From Termitomyces sp. T153 (taxonomy: Eukaryota > Basidiomycota > Agaricomycetes > Agaricales > Lyophyllaceae), in assembly GCA_018296165.2 (NCBI GenBank), contig JACKQL020000015.1, positions 124,001 through 188,000 of the forward strand: a stretch of 64,000 nt of DNA, read 5' to 3'. Of the stretch, positions 33,839-44,945 are shown in pieces. A model generated the notes under the pieces. That model was not told the origin of the DNA. It did not search any database and saw nothing but the letters and a program-made list of their open reading frames with translations. A program made the translations under genes and the position numbers. Positions within the stretch are counted from its first letter, which is position 1, and the number at the start of each line of letters is the position of its first letter.

Positions 33839-34993
33839 TGTCATGACCCATTCCCTGGACCCCCATACATCACCCAACAAACCCCCGTCCCCCCAGAACC
33901 TCCCCCAATGCTCCGTCAAACTTCCCCAGCACTCTGTACCTACTCCGGCTAACTCCGATGCATCCTTGGCTAACCCCAACACATTCTTGGCTGACTCTGA
34001 TGGTCCCCTGGCCAATCCTGATGTCTTCCCCACAGCCGCTGGTGCTTCCCCTGGATCTCCTAAGCCCCTGGGACCACTCCTCTGCCATGCCTGACCCCGT
34101 TACATGTCATCAACTCAACACCTTGGTTCCTCCGACTTACCTTGGAGTATCACAACAACCTCGGAACAGCCCACATCAACAATTGATCCCATCAACATAT
34201 CAATGTGGCCCACCCTCTGGTCATAACTGACACCCATTGACTCTGTCAAGCTCTGCCAAGCCCCACTGCCACAGCCAACATTCCTGGAGCTCTGCAGTAG
34301 TCAGTATATAAGATGTAGAGTAGCTCTTCATACTCTAGTCTTGAGATTACCTGCCTTACCTGATGTGTTTCTGATTGTTTCTTCTCGTGTTTCATGTTCC
34401 ATGTCTCGTTTTCCTTATTCTCAGTCTCCCAGTCTTGTCTTGTCTCTATTCCATTATCATTTTGTTATTGTTCTGTGTCTCTGCCTGAATCTACTCTCAT
34501 TCTTGTCTCATCTCTGTCTCATTTTGCTTGACTCCATCTCATCTCGTTTGATTCCATCTATTGTGTTCAAGTCCTCTCAACCATAATGCCCTCACAAACT
34601 CTGCAATTATGATTATGAACCTCTGACACTCTTTCACCAACTCCGGACCTCGCTACATGCTCAGCTCTGAACCCTATCAATCCCTGTTGATCCCCCATCA
34701 GAACTCCAGCTCTGCTCCCATCATTTGCATAGCCTCCACCTCCTCCGCACCCACAATACTCACATATGGACTTATGCCTGAACCCCGCCAAGCCCATCCC
34801 CCTTCCCTGCAACTCATCCTCTACTCCTCTGGACCTCCCTGGACTTGCTTGGATCAATTCCCACTAACTATCCTCACAAGTCCCCAGTGTTTGGAACACC
34901 TCTAAGTGCCCAGTTGTCAGTGCAGGGAATCATGTCTGCCTGGTAAAGACTCGCCCAGTGTAGCTGAGCCCCCATGGTCAGCGGAACCTGACA
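33839..34993 (-). repeat. Solo LTR-A, 1,155 bp, TSD CCCTC
   Basis: Ends are TGTCATGACC and CCTGACA on the plus strand, flanked by CCCTC at 33834-33838 and 34994-34998. In sense orientation (minus) it begins TGTCAGGTTCCGCTGACC. A TATATA box lies near 34308. It retains many CpG in CpG-poor surroundings, so it is a later insertion. There is no internal region between LTRs, so it arose by LTR-LTR recombination. Confidence 0.93.
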
Positions 34994-35533
34994 CCCTCTA
35001 TGTCCAGAAGAAGAGGTAGATGCAACATTAGCAGTAGGAGAAAGGGATGTATGTGTTTGATTCTTATGTCTATGCTGATTCCTTCTCAAAACAGGTGCAG
35101 CAGGCACATTCTGAGGAATAGGATTTTGCAATGGGGCATCCCAACCCTCAGGTAAATGTGTTACAGGAGGTATATATATGCTCTGGCCCATAGGAGCATT
35201 CAAAGAAAATGGGTCATCAGAGATAGCTGGCAGTCTCATAGGTCTCTCAGAAGATCCAGAAGCAACATCATTTATAGAGGGGGCATTAGTACCCCTACCC
35301 AGTGCTATAGAATTAAAATGCAAAGGTTGCACAGGTGGCATAGCAGCATTGACCTGTTCAAAATTATGGGAAGAAACTCTGTTACCTTGGTTTGCATGTT
35401 GATCATCAGGATCAGTCATTTGCAACAATTGCAGTCTACTTTGAGAGCGAGACTGTTGTCTTTGACTCTCAGGAGTACTAGGTAGTTCCTGGGTAGAAGG
35501 TGGCCTGAATTTTATCAATAAACAAAGAATCAA
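34994..35533 (-). pseudogene. Helitron 5' coding fragment separated by the LTR
   Basis: The minus strand is open from 35533 into the LTR. The segment is Ser/Gln/Pro-rich (starting MILCLLIKFRPPSTQ, with PESQRQQSRSQSR and MGQSIYIPPVTHLPEGWD). It has no catalytic motif. Before the LTR inserted it was probably contiguous with the Gln/Glu-rich region ending at 33838. Confidence 0.5.
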
Positions 35534-36740
35534 AAAATAGTTAATAAGTACTCACATAATCAAGGCTTGAAAAGTAAACTGATAAAAAGTATTGGAAGTG
35601 CCTAATAAAAAACAATATTTGATCCTGAATTCAAGCTAATGATGATTCTTATGGATGAGAAAAATAAGAAACACATACTCAGCAACTGTCCAAAACTGAA
35701 GGATAATAGCAGTATAGCACAGAAAGCAGAAACTACCAAATTATCAGTCAAATACAGGCTTGAATAAGCAGGAAACATTCTTACCTGAGTGAGAGCCACA
35801 TATAAAATGGCTCAAATATGATGTGAGGATAAGAACAAAGATTTTACTGAGAGAACATGAAGATCAACTGTCAGCACAGAAAAAGAGATTTACCTTGAAA
35901 ATAGAAAACCAATAGCTGCTTCAAAAAAAAACAGATACTGCTCACAAATCAGCTCTCAGATAAACCTAGAGAAAACATACCTGCAAAGCTACTGAATGCA
36001 CAGAAAAAAAGCCTGATAAAGACTGCAGTGAAGTCTGTTTTCAGTCATGATCAGTCAATAGAGATGACTCTCAGAAAAGAAGTATACATAAGAAATTAAG
36101 CTTCTATACACCATCAAAATCAGCCATCAGACAATTAGGCAAAGAAAAGAAGGCCCACCTCAAGGACAGAAAGCTACTCAATGCTAAGAAATAGCCTGAT
36201 AAAAGATGCAGTAGTGAAGATCTGGTTATCAGTTTGATCAGTTATTGGAGATGACACTCAGTAGTAGAATAATACATGGCCAAGTAAGTGAAGCCTCTTC
36301 AGGAAAGTCTATCAAGCCAATCAAAGCCTTTTCCCACAGTATCAAAGCAGAGACAATGTTGGAAGCTTCAGTTTTCGGGAAGAAAGACAGAGAGATTTGG
36401 TGTGATGTTTTTGATGTTTACATGATCAATTGATCTTTCCAAGGAACTGGCCAAAAATTTGAAGCCAGCCAACTTACATAATTTTACATAAGCATTACAT
36501 AAGGATTGATGGAACCCAGTTTCTTAAGATTCATCATCACATATAATAGGTGCACAGCCACTTTCCCAGGAGTCATTGCATATACTATAGAAGGCACTGC
36601 CTTACATAATTACGGTATGAGTATTTAAGGGTAGTGTCATGTGATGCTACCTTATAATATATAATTAAACAAGTGTTACTATATAAGATACTAAGGAGGT
36701 AACAGGTAGGCACTCCATTACATACCCCCCTTTTGAGTCT
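35534..36740. other. AT-rich non-coding region with an imperfect 180-bp duplication
   Basis: About 110 nt at 35965-36075 recur at 36145-36262 (shared words AGCCTGATAAA, GATCAGT, GAGATGAC and CTCAG). No gene is supported. This is likely the 5' flank of the Helitron. Confidence 0.5.
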
Positions 36741-37442
36741 GTTAATGGACTCACACAACCATCAAAGTAAAACAAACAAAAAGGAGGTGGGATATGGCAT
36801 CCCACCTGAGAGTCTCACTGGAGTCTGATTAAGAACCCTTATGTTGTAAAAGTGGTAGGATCAAGTGATCCTACTTGATAAAATGGACATAGTACCATCC
36901 TAGTGCACTGTCCAACTGTGCTAGGTGCTAAATGGGCACTTAGTGAGCCCATGGTTGTCATTCAAATGTTACTGGTGAACTCCAATGGTAGTTCACCTTG
37001 CCCATTCATCCATCTTTGAGGCCTCCACTTCCTTGTTGCTCATGATTTCTGCCCAGTGCTCTGATACAGCATTAGCCATATCAATGGAACCACTTGATCC
37101 AGCCTCAGGAGCAGTTAGGGTAGCTACATTAGTCCATACTCTCCTTTTGTATTGAGTTGAATCCTAACTGCTACCTCTCCTTTATCTAGGATTAAGTCAT
37201 GGAGGGTGGCTAAAAATCCTCCTTTTTACCTTTGTCTTTTTCTATGCTTTTAGATTTAGTACACCAAGGGTCATTCTACTCACATGTCCCTCCCTTCAAT
37301 CCTCAATAATGCTGCAGACTGACATGTGGTGGATGCTCAGAAGTCCAAACTAACACCCCCTGCTCCCATTCCTACATTCTTCATGGACCCATACACATTA
37401 CACAGTGATTCCCATGAGTGGATTGAATCTAATGTCTAAAAT
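36741..37442. other. Non-coding old transposon-like DNA
   Basis: No open frame, terminal repeat or gene could be supported. CpG is nearly absent, like the neighbouring repeats. Confidence 0.35.
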
Positions 37443-37796
37443 TTGATTGGCAGACTCTACACTCAACACACATCCAAGACCCTTGGGCTTTGCTCTGGTC
37501 TCTGTCTTTGGCAATTGGTCTATGATCTTAACCTGCCACCTGACTTCCCATACACCAAGTCCATTGTGTGCTACTCAACAGTGATACAGCTTTATGCCAG
37601 ATTGGGTCAACTTCCCACTGTGCACCATTTATTTTCAAGAGGAAAGATCAACTCCAACAGGTGTCACATGGAATGTAACACCCATGTTGAGGACAAACAT
37701 CATATATTTGTAGAGTGTCCATACTTTGCAACACACAGGGAGGAGGCTGTAGAGGCTGTAGTAAAGATGACAAGGGAATGCTGTGATGATTTGTGA
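37443..37796 (+). pseudogene. C-terminal zinc-knuckle fragment of a LINE-type polyprotein
   Basis: A 117-codon frame ends with RCHMECNTHVEDKHHIFVEC, then PYFATHREEAVEAV. This Cys/His arrangement followed by a His-rich HHIF box is typical of the C-terminus of reverse-transcriptase ORFs in agaricomycete LINE-like elements. The preceding LYARLGQLPTVHHLF fits the same region. No RT or endonuclease is found upstream, so it is an isolated tail. Confidence 0.5.
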
Positions 37797-40429
37797 CAAA
37801 GAAGACCATATCCCAGGACAGAGCTACAAAGATCATGACTACAGCTAAGTCACTGTTTTGTGATGACCCTTCAATATAGCTGTTACATTATTCAGCCTAT
37901 TATTTAAGACATGTTCCAAATGTGTAGAGGTACTTGGCCATGTCTCCAATCACACTCATACATTCCTTGGCAGATGTCAATCTCTTTACCTTGCCTCAAA
38001 CTGGCATTTGCACTCTATCTGCCTAGCAGGTTGTATTTTGGGACAAGTCCAACACTTGGGGCAAGAAATGTGGGCCTATAATCCAACTTACATTCTATTT
38101 CATTGCATATCATACATGTACCAACTAATTGTGCATCCCAGTGTACTTCATTTGCCATGGTGGCAAGCTTTCTCCAAAGGGGTTTTGATGCTAGTATGCA
38201 CATCAAAGCTATGCCAACTGTGTTTTGCCTGTCTATGAGGTCTCATGCCATATTTGGACAACTACTGGAGTGACCTTTTTGCTGACATATGTTGCATAGT
38301 ACTTATCTTACCAAACTCTGAACATCATCATGGCCTTTACAAGATCTCACAGTTGGAGGATTTGGGAGCAATAGGATCTGTAGCATTGTTCCACTTACAA
38401 ACATTTAGTGGAGTGTCCATTTGGTTTGGTTTTTCAGCTCCTCCAGAATGGACAAGTAATAATGCTCTTAGCCTCTGTGACACCTTTCTTGTCAATGTAT
38501 TTGCAGACTGGCATCTTGATTGTGTGTTGTTGTCAGATAGATTCACAATAACTGATTTTTAATAATAGACACTATTTATCACTCATTTTGACAACAGTGA
38601 ATGTAAATTATTACATGAGGTTCTTACATGAGCACAAATGAAATGAGCACCATCAGGTCACTGGCTCAGATGAAACACCCTGATGGACAATTGTGCTAAT
38701 CTTGGGATTCAGGGTTTTCTTAAGATAGGGCACTTGTAAAATGTGCCCACATCATGTGGTGTGACTTGCTGTGACCAGAGTCCAGCCACACATCAATTAG
38801 TGTTGCATACTAAAGTATATAAAAACTCAGGGTGGTGCAGATCCAACTGCACAGCCCACTACTCACTAAATATTTTGTACCCATGGTATCCCCATATGAC
38901 CTACTGTCTATACCTTTCTACATTGTCAGCCTCACCTTCTTGTGGCTGACCTTACAATCTATCACTTTCTACCTGTCAGCAACCTCACAATTTGTTTAAG
39001 TACAATGACCTATGAGAAATCCTTGTTACTCTGATGTTTAAACTCCAAAGAATAACCACATCTCTCCAACTCACAATGTTAGGCACCCATAAGTCCAACC
39101 ATTTGCTGAGTCTACAACAGATATACAAATCCAATGGGGCAAGATATACATTGTGATATATTGTCTGCATTAGTGAGCATTTCCAAGGATGTCTCTCTTT
39201 GTATTCTCGAACAGCTGAGCACCCAAAAAAGGAGAAAGAAACCATAGAGTGTTTAATTATAAGGTAATTAGGATGACATGAGACCTTGATGAAAAATTGG
39301 CTACAATCCCATGCACAAAGCTCTGTAGGATAGGCTGCTCACACATGCCTTTGAACAGTGTCCATAAGATGTAGGTAATCAAACTTTGTGGCCATGTGCA
39401 GAAGAGATTCTATCTGGGCCATTGTCAACTTGTTGCCAAGAAAAGGGGTAAAGGGGATCAATTCCAAGACAAGTATTGGTAGCATAGGATTGTGGTTGTC
39501 ATACCTGGAGAATCCATAAAGTATATTGACAAGATATACAAGGTTATTGGCAGATTCTGAATGGAAATGGATAATTAGGGAAGTAGAGCAAGATATGGGG
39601 TGATTTGCCCTTATATTATGGAAAACATGGAAATGTATATTGCCTAAATTCTATTGTGACCTCAATTTTATCAAGCAGATTTGAGGTTGTGCAAAGAAAG
39701 CTTACCAGTTGAATCAACCCTCATCAAAAGAGGAAGATCTGAAGGAGAAGAACATGCTTGCCTCTTTGGATGGCATTACATCACTCAAGATGAGAAGGTC
39801 TTATAACAAAGGTTTGGACAGCAAACAGGCAGCTTAGGCAGGAAAAAAGTACTGGGATCATATTCCAGAATCATTGATGAAAGACTTGGAAAACATGAGA
39901 ACAGCTTGAAATCCAGTGTAATTCACATATATAACACAATATTCCCACTACTTTGTAGTGGGTTTCTGTCCATTCAGGAAAAAACTCTATTAGCTCTCTT
40001 TTTTTTCTCATCATGTGTGCTTCCTATGCTTTGCACTTCTCTTTTCATATGATTTGCTGTGGTGTTTTGCACTCCTCTTTCCCTAAGATCTGCTGTGGTT
40101 AAGCACAAAAATATAGCCCTGCACTGATTGACCATCTCCTATTGAGGTCTCATGTCCTCCTAAATAACTTCTTATAATTGAATACTTTACAATTTCAATT
40201 CTCATTTTTTCTTTCATGCTTCAATGTTTATGTATACTGTTTCCCACCTCAACAATGATAGTACCTGGGTTCCCAATTTCCCTAATTACTCTCCTGTTTC
40301 TTTTGCAGATGGTGATTTAACCCTCAGAGCCAGTAACTTGCATTGGGTAGTTCATTCTGGTGTCTCTAATAGAGAGACTTCTCATGTATGAAGTCTGGTT
40401 AATTGTATAATATGCACTGACCACAACAG
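37797..40429. other. Old CpG-poor DNA without a supported gene
   Basis: One plus-strand frame (38245-38562, 105 codons, starting MPYLDNYWSDLF) has no recognisable domain. Minus-strand pieces around 40300-40430 (THCCG-like, ILYN, DFIH) may be the decayed end of the neighbouring transposase. The rest shows nothing that can be named. Confidence 0.35.
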
Positions 40430-42628
40430 TGAGGTGTGTTATGTGGACAGTCAAATTTTCTAAGCATTGGTGTATCCTCTCTTGACAAGAATTTGGGCCA
40501 CTCCCTTCAATTTCCCAGGATGTTTAGGGTGACCCTCAGAAAAGGAGAGGTCTTGAGGTGTGCCATCAGCAAATGTTCCAGAACATATCTGGATCTTTGT
40601 TTTTACAGAAACTGGCTTGTGGTCTGAACCAACTTTATAAACAGTCTTCTCATTCTCATCATGGAGAGTGACCAGGAGTCCCCAGTTTGTTCCCTCCTTT
40701 GGGATATTTTTAGGCATTTGTCAAGCTGAAAGGGCATCCTCAGCACACTTCAGATGGGTTGTGGTGGTCAAATTCCAGGTAATCATGAGACAGTGTCTAT
40801 GGCCTGTTCAGCTTGCTTCAAAATGTCAACATGGTCAAAATATCCATCACAATTTTTGCTTGGCCAGAAGATCACTCAAGCACTCTTCTTTCCATTGTGT
40901 GATCAAAGAAATCCAAAGTCAGCAGAGACAAAATCTGCAATCATAAATGATGGCCCTTCTCCTTTTGCATATGGTGTGGCAATTGACAGTTTTTCACCCA
41001 CTGTACTGTCTGGCAATCATGTGCATACAAAATTGTATCATTGTGAATCCAAGCAATAACATGCTGAGTTCCATCAGGAAGCTGTTTGATGCACTTTTCA
41101 ATATTATCCTTTGTCCAGGAGTGCATATTTCCTTCAATACAATACCACTATACTTCACAACATCATCACATTCATGCCCATCAACATATTGTCCTTTGTG
41201 ATTTTTGACCCATTGGTACCCAAATTTCTTCATCCACCATTTTGCAGTTGACTCAGCAATTGTTTTCTTGATCCCATGTTTTGATTCCACCTCTGGCTGG
41301 TTCAAGTACTCAATAATTTGATGTGCACTGACACACTTCCCACATTGCTGCAGGTGCAATTTGATATCAGTTGCAAGTTCATCATCTTTGTCAATTTTTG
41401 ACTTCATCCATGAGCTGTACTTATTGAAAGGGACTTTCTGGCCAACAATATATTCTCTTGCATATTTGTGCAGGGTCTGAGCATGTCCTGGCTTCTTTTC
41501 TTGTGCCTGGGCTGCAAGAGCAGAAGCATGGTCCCATTTTGCTTGAATTGGTGAATTCTCCATGGTATAGAAGCTCAACAGTGCCTTGATCTCTAACAGG
41601 CAATGGTGAGACCACAGATTGATCTTTGGTGCCTTATAGCCATGACACTTCTTTTGTTTGCCAGGGTGACTGTTAGGTGGGCATAGAATTGCATCAATTT
41701 TCCACAATGCATCCAGTACCATCTTTTCAGTTGGGGGTTTCCTTTCATCCCAAGGGACTCCAGTCTTCTGACTTCCGTTGCCATCATTTAGGTTTGATCC
41801 CTCCAAGTCTGATTCCAAATCTGAGCCTGATCCATTTCCAATCCCAGACTCTTCCAGCTCTTGTTCATCAACATTGGACCCATGTGTCAACACTATTTCA
41901 TCCATTCCAAAACCTGTCTCTAAAAAGCTGTCAAGAAGTGTTGTGGTAATGTGATCAAGGCTTGCCATCACAGGCTCTGAGGTGTGGTATGTGTGTCCTG
42001 GCCCTCTTTCATGTTCCTCTTCCTGAATACCATGCAAATCTTCTTCTACAATCATTGTGGGCACCAGAAGTTGTTTCCCTTGGAACAAGTAAAAAAATGT
42101 TATGTCATTCCTAATACACATATTACAAGGGGGGAAAAGGCATTAGACAATGGAAAATGACTTTTTCCGAAAGCAAAAGCTGACAAAGAAATGGCATAAC
42201 ATGTTGCTTTATCCCTTTTCCCAAGGGAATCAACTTCCGGTGTCCGCTGAATGCCGCCCTCGACTGATCCCATGACTCATGGGCTATCAATAATAGGAAA
42301 GGTGTTTCCATCAGATTTTCTCGGCATATCAATAGATGCATCAATAGGACACGACATTAACGCGTCATTCAGTGGTCCATCGCACCTCTCCTTCTCAACA
42401 ATGTTGGTGAGCTCTAGCATGGTGATATACTTCTTTAACACTGGGAAAAAAGGTGTTTGACGCGTAGAGAAAGGCGCTGACTTTCTCTTTATCCTCTTTT
42501 TGGGCTATCTTGACTTTGGAAAGGACTGTTTTCTTTGTGATTGGCACAGCCCATTTCCTCCTTAGGTTCTTCGAATGTCCCAGTGCATGTCTAGCCATTC
42601 TTGTTGGAAGTATAGGAGCGTGGTGCAC
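40430..42628 (-). pseudogene. DDE-superfamily transposase, interrupted by a MITE
   Basis: A transposase family common in mushroom genomes. The N-terminus (MARHALGHSKNLRRKWAVPI, from 42595) is basic; an acidic linker follows, then a DNA-binding-like region (YKAPKINLWSHHCLLEIKAL, KCVSAHQIIEYLNQ, KWWMKKFGYQWVKN). The catalytic part reads VIAWIHNDTILYAHD near 41060 and, after frameshifts, MPKNIPKEGTNWGL and GTFADGTPQDLSF at 40717-40480. Defects are a frame change in a six-base T run near 42445, an in-frame TGA near 42278, the MITE at 42053-42249, a frameshift near 41130 and a lost C-terminus. Deleting the MITE plus one AAT copy restores the frame across the junction. I am sure of a transposase of this family; relation to Tc1/mariner-type DDE proteins is a guess. 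Confidence 0.75.
42053..42249. mobile_element. MITE copy 1, 197 bp, within the transposase
   Basis: Long imperfect terminal inverted repeats (GCACCAGAAGTTGTTTCCC at one end, mirrored by GGGAATCAACTTCCGGTG at the other) are flanked by AAT at 42050-42052 and 42250-42252. No coding capacity. The copy at 48198-48400 shares the full length with scattered differences. Confidence 0.85.
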
Positions 42629-42640
42629 CCCTCGGAACGC

Positions 42641-42879
42641 GTATAATATAAGAAAATGGCTTAAATTGGAAGTATTCTGTTGATAGCGCCTTTGAGAAGA
42701 TGTAAATCAAAAATCGGTCGGCGCAAGGTCCTTAATAACTGCTATATCTAGAAGGCTGCGTAAAAAGATTCATTGATTTCCACCTATACAAAGTGCTATT
42801 AACATTTTTGTAAAATGCCACGCAAAATCACGCTTGAGCACATGATGTTGGCGCGTTTTACAGGTGCCCTATCTTAGCG
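42641..42879. other. Spacer between transposase and kinase relic
   Basis: CpG-containing, host-like DNA. No gene or repeat is supported. Confidence 0.3.
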
Positions 42880-43140
42880 TGGCTCAACGAAGTTCCCCGC
42901 GCTATTACTTCATCGGTTTTGGCAACTCCCGTCATTATACAATGAACAGTGGCGTGACACTGATGCCCGAGATGTCAGAATAAGGACACGTCCTTCCCAG
43001 AACGCTCGGCGACAATTCCCTACGATTCATTTAAGACCGACATATACCACTTTGGCAACGTTGTTCGAAACGTCGAAGTCAAGCTCAGCTCACTTCATGA
43101 CTATCAAAATGCTTTTCATATGTGAGATGGACTTCTCAAA
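42880..43140 (+). pseudogene. Relic of the kinase-like family (activation-loop part)
   Basis: The plus strand reads RYYFIGFGNSRHYTMNSGV and, after stops, pieces equal to SETVPYDPFKTDIYHLGN of the gene at 44946. The nucleotide words CGCTATTACTTCATCGGTTT and TACGATTCATTTAAGACCGA match that gene closely. DFG has become GFG. Only this exon-sized portion remains. Confidence 0.65.
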
Positions 43141-43508
43141 CAGGTAAAGCGATAACATGGACATAGACAGTTGAACTTCGTTATCTCTGGTTGTTCCTTG
43201 TTATTAGACATCATTCATAAGGGTCATATGAGATGTTGTTCATGTGAATCCCAACCTGCAAACTTGCTATTTCATGATTGGCGACCTGTTGGAAAACCAT
43301 TCCTTGACCAATTTGTGTAGAAACTTAACAAAAATCTGAATACAATAGTATGGCGCAGACAGCCACATATACAGATACAGAGTTATGAGCAAACTAGCCG
43401 AAGAAGACTGAAGAGATCAATATGAACACAGTGTCAGTGTAGATTCATTGATATACAAAAATCACAATATGGATCACTATAAAATTGGAATGGAGAAGCA
43501 TAGTTAAT
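43141..43508. other. Spacer with no supported gene
   Basis: Host-like base composition; no coding or repeat signal that I can name. Confidence 0.3.
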
Positions 43509-44581
43509 CTAGAAATAATAGCAAATCAGAACAGTAGCACAAGACCAAAGCTTCTCAAATTTATCGTCTTGATCATACATGTCGAGAACTGCAGAGACAT
43601 TATTGTATATTGCTCCAACATCGATATTCTCAAGGTCATCTTCATCATCAAAACTATCAGCGCCCTGGTGAGAATGTCTATCAGAAACGGGTAAATTGGG
43701 CACTCAGTGTTGTCGACAATTGATTCAAACTTCGGACTTACGAAGAGCCACCAGAAGAGGAGGCTTCATAACCCGATGAGCCGCCAGAAAAGGAGGCTCC
43801 ATAGCTCAATGAGCTACCGGAGCTTACACTTCTGTACCAAGAGTCGGTCACAAATCCAACTAGCAACATAGGAAATCCACGAACCCGAAGGTAGCAAAAG
43901 TTCCTTGTCTCCGATGATTGCCTCTAATTGGCGCCCTTTAAATTGCAATATCAGTATAAATACCAGCCAAGAGCAAGGTCATCTACAAAATTACATTTCA
44001 ACAGGATCCGGGACCTCGGATTGCATAAATTTACGTGCCAATCGCGGTGGAGGTGGAAGGCTAGACGGCCAAATTTCAAATATTGCAATACGGTGCTGAG
44101 TTATCAACAACCATACCTCTCGAGAAATTTTCTTAGCTACTTCTCGCTCGATGGCTTGAAGGGCTTCGTATTTAATTCGCTCTGTCGCTGACTGCATAGG
44201 AGTCACCACATAGGCCATAGACACAAAAGCAGTGGACATCACCTTGAATTCTTTAATTTCTGCTTTATAAAGTTGCTTGGCATTTGCGATCTCGAGGAAA
44301 AAAGCAAACAATCCTCCTAAGAACTGACCACGACGAGGCTGGAGTGACTCAAGCGTTAACAGGTGCCTACATATCACGATTTGAGATTGAGATACAGCAT
44401 AACTCGAAATGAATGAAACGAATGTGGCCTCAATCCGCCTCCTTACTGCATTTCGAGCGTCGCGAGTTATGTCCTCGCCGTTGATGATGACTGGTGGAAA
44501 ATCATTGATGTAGTTCAGAGCCTAAGCTTGAGCCCTCTGGGCCTGATTCTCGGGTGCAAGACGTTGGGATAAATAGGACAT
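43509..44581 (-). CDS. Unrecognised protein with Ser/Gly-rich tail, possibly a pseudogene
   Basis: I do not recognise the family. The minus strand from ATG 44581 reads MSYLSQRLAPENQAQRAQA, hits a TAG at 44524-44522, then continues in the same frame ALNYINDFPPVIINGEDITR through VRRRIEATFVSFISSYAVSQ to ESLQPRRGQFLGGLFAFFLE and IKYEALQAIEREVAKKIS near 44120. Later exons are suggested at about 43920-43740 (FPMLLVGFVTDSWYRSVSSG, then SSGYEASSSGGSS before a GTAAGT donor) and 43688-43509 (HSHQGADSFDDEDDLENIDV, then a stop). Two hydrophobic stretches may be membrane-associated; the tail is Ser/Gly-rich, then acidic. The TAG may be a nonsense change of CAG or an acceptor site (CTTAG). Middle exon borders are uncertain. 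Confidence 0.4.
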
Positions 44582-44945
44582 GTGTGAGCGGATGATATAT
44601 TGTGATGTCCATCGTTCGATGGGTGGCCTTTTATAAGGTAAGGGAAGTAGGGAAGATTCAGGAGACCAAGATCTGGTAAAAACAAACGATCCCGAGTTGT
44701 CACCCTCTGTCGGCCAAAGAAGGAGATGCTTGTGCCTTCCTGACTCACAGTATGTACAACTGAAAACTTACGCTAGTTACTCACACTTCAAGGCACCAGA
44801 GAAGTTGTGTTCCTGGCAGACTTCGAAGTTGATTATCTATAAGTCATCATGACATGCATTGATCATTGAAATCAGTGTTAAAGTGAAGCATGTGACCAAC
44901 AACGTCGTCATCCAGGCCGCCGCTCTCACCCTCTCATACTTTCTT

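Larger units (their letters stand above)
28436..35533 (-). mobile_element. Helitron with nested solo LTR-A
   Basis: The minus strand encodes the typical RepHel arrangement: a low-complexity N-terminus, a zinc-finger region, a HUH Rep domain and a C-terminal Pif1-like helicase. A CTAG preceded by A (28435-28439) is a possible 3' end, although the terminal hairpin is not obvious there. The stronger hairpin at 22372-22407, on the far side of the minisatellite, is an alternative. The 5' TC end was not located and may be near 36.7 kb. CpG is almost absent, and stops and frameshifts show an old inactive copy. Confidence 0.85.

Noticed and set aside
44515..44748. Minus-strand ORF starting MSQEGTSISFFG as first exon of the unknown gene at 44581
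   Set aside because: It is in a different frame and no clear donor leads into the ALNYIN exon; the MSYLSQRL start in the matching frame is preferred.
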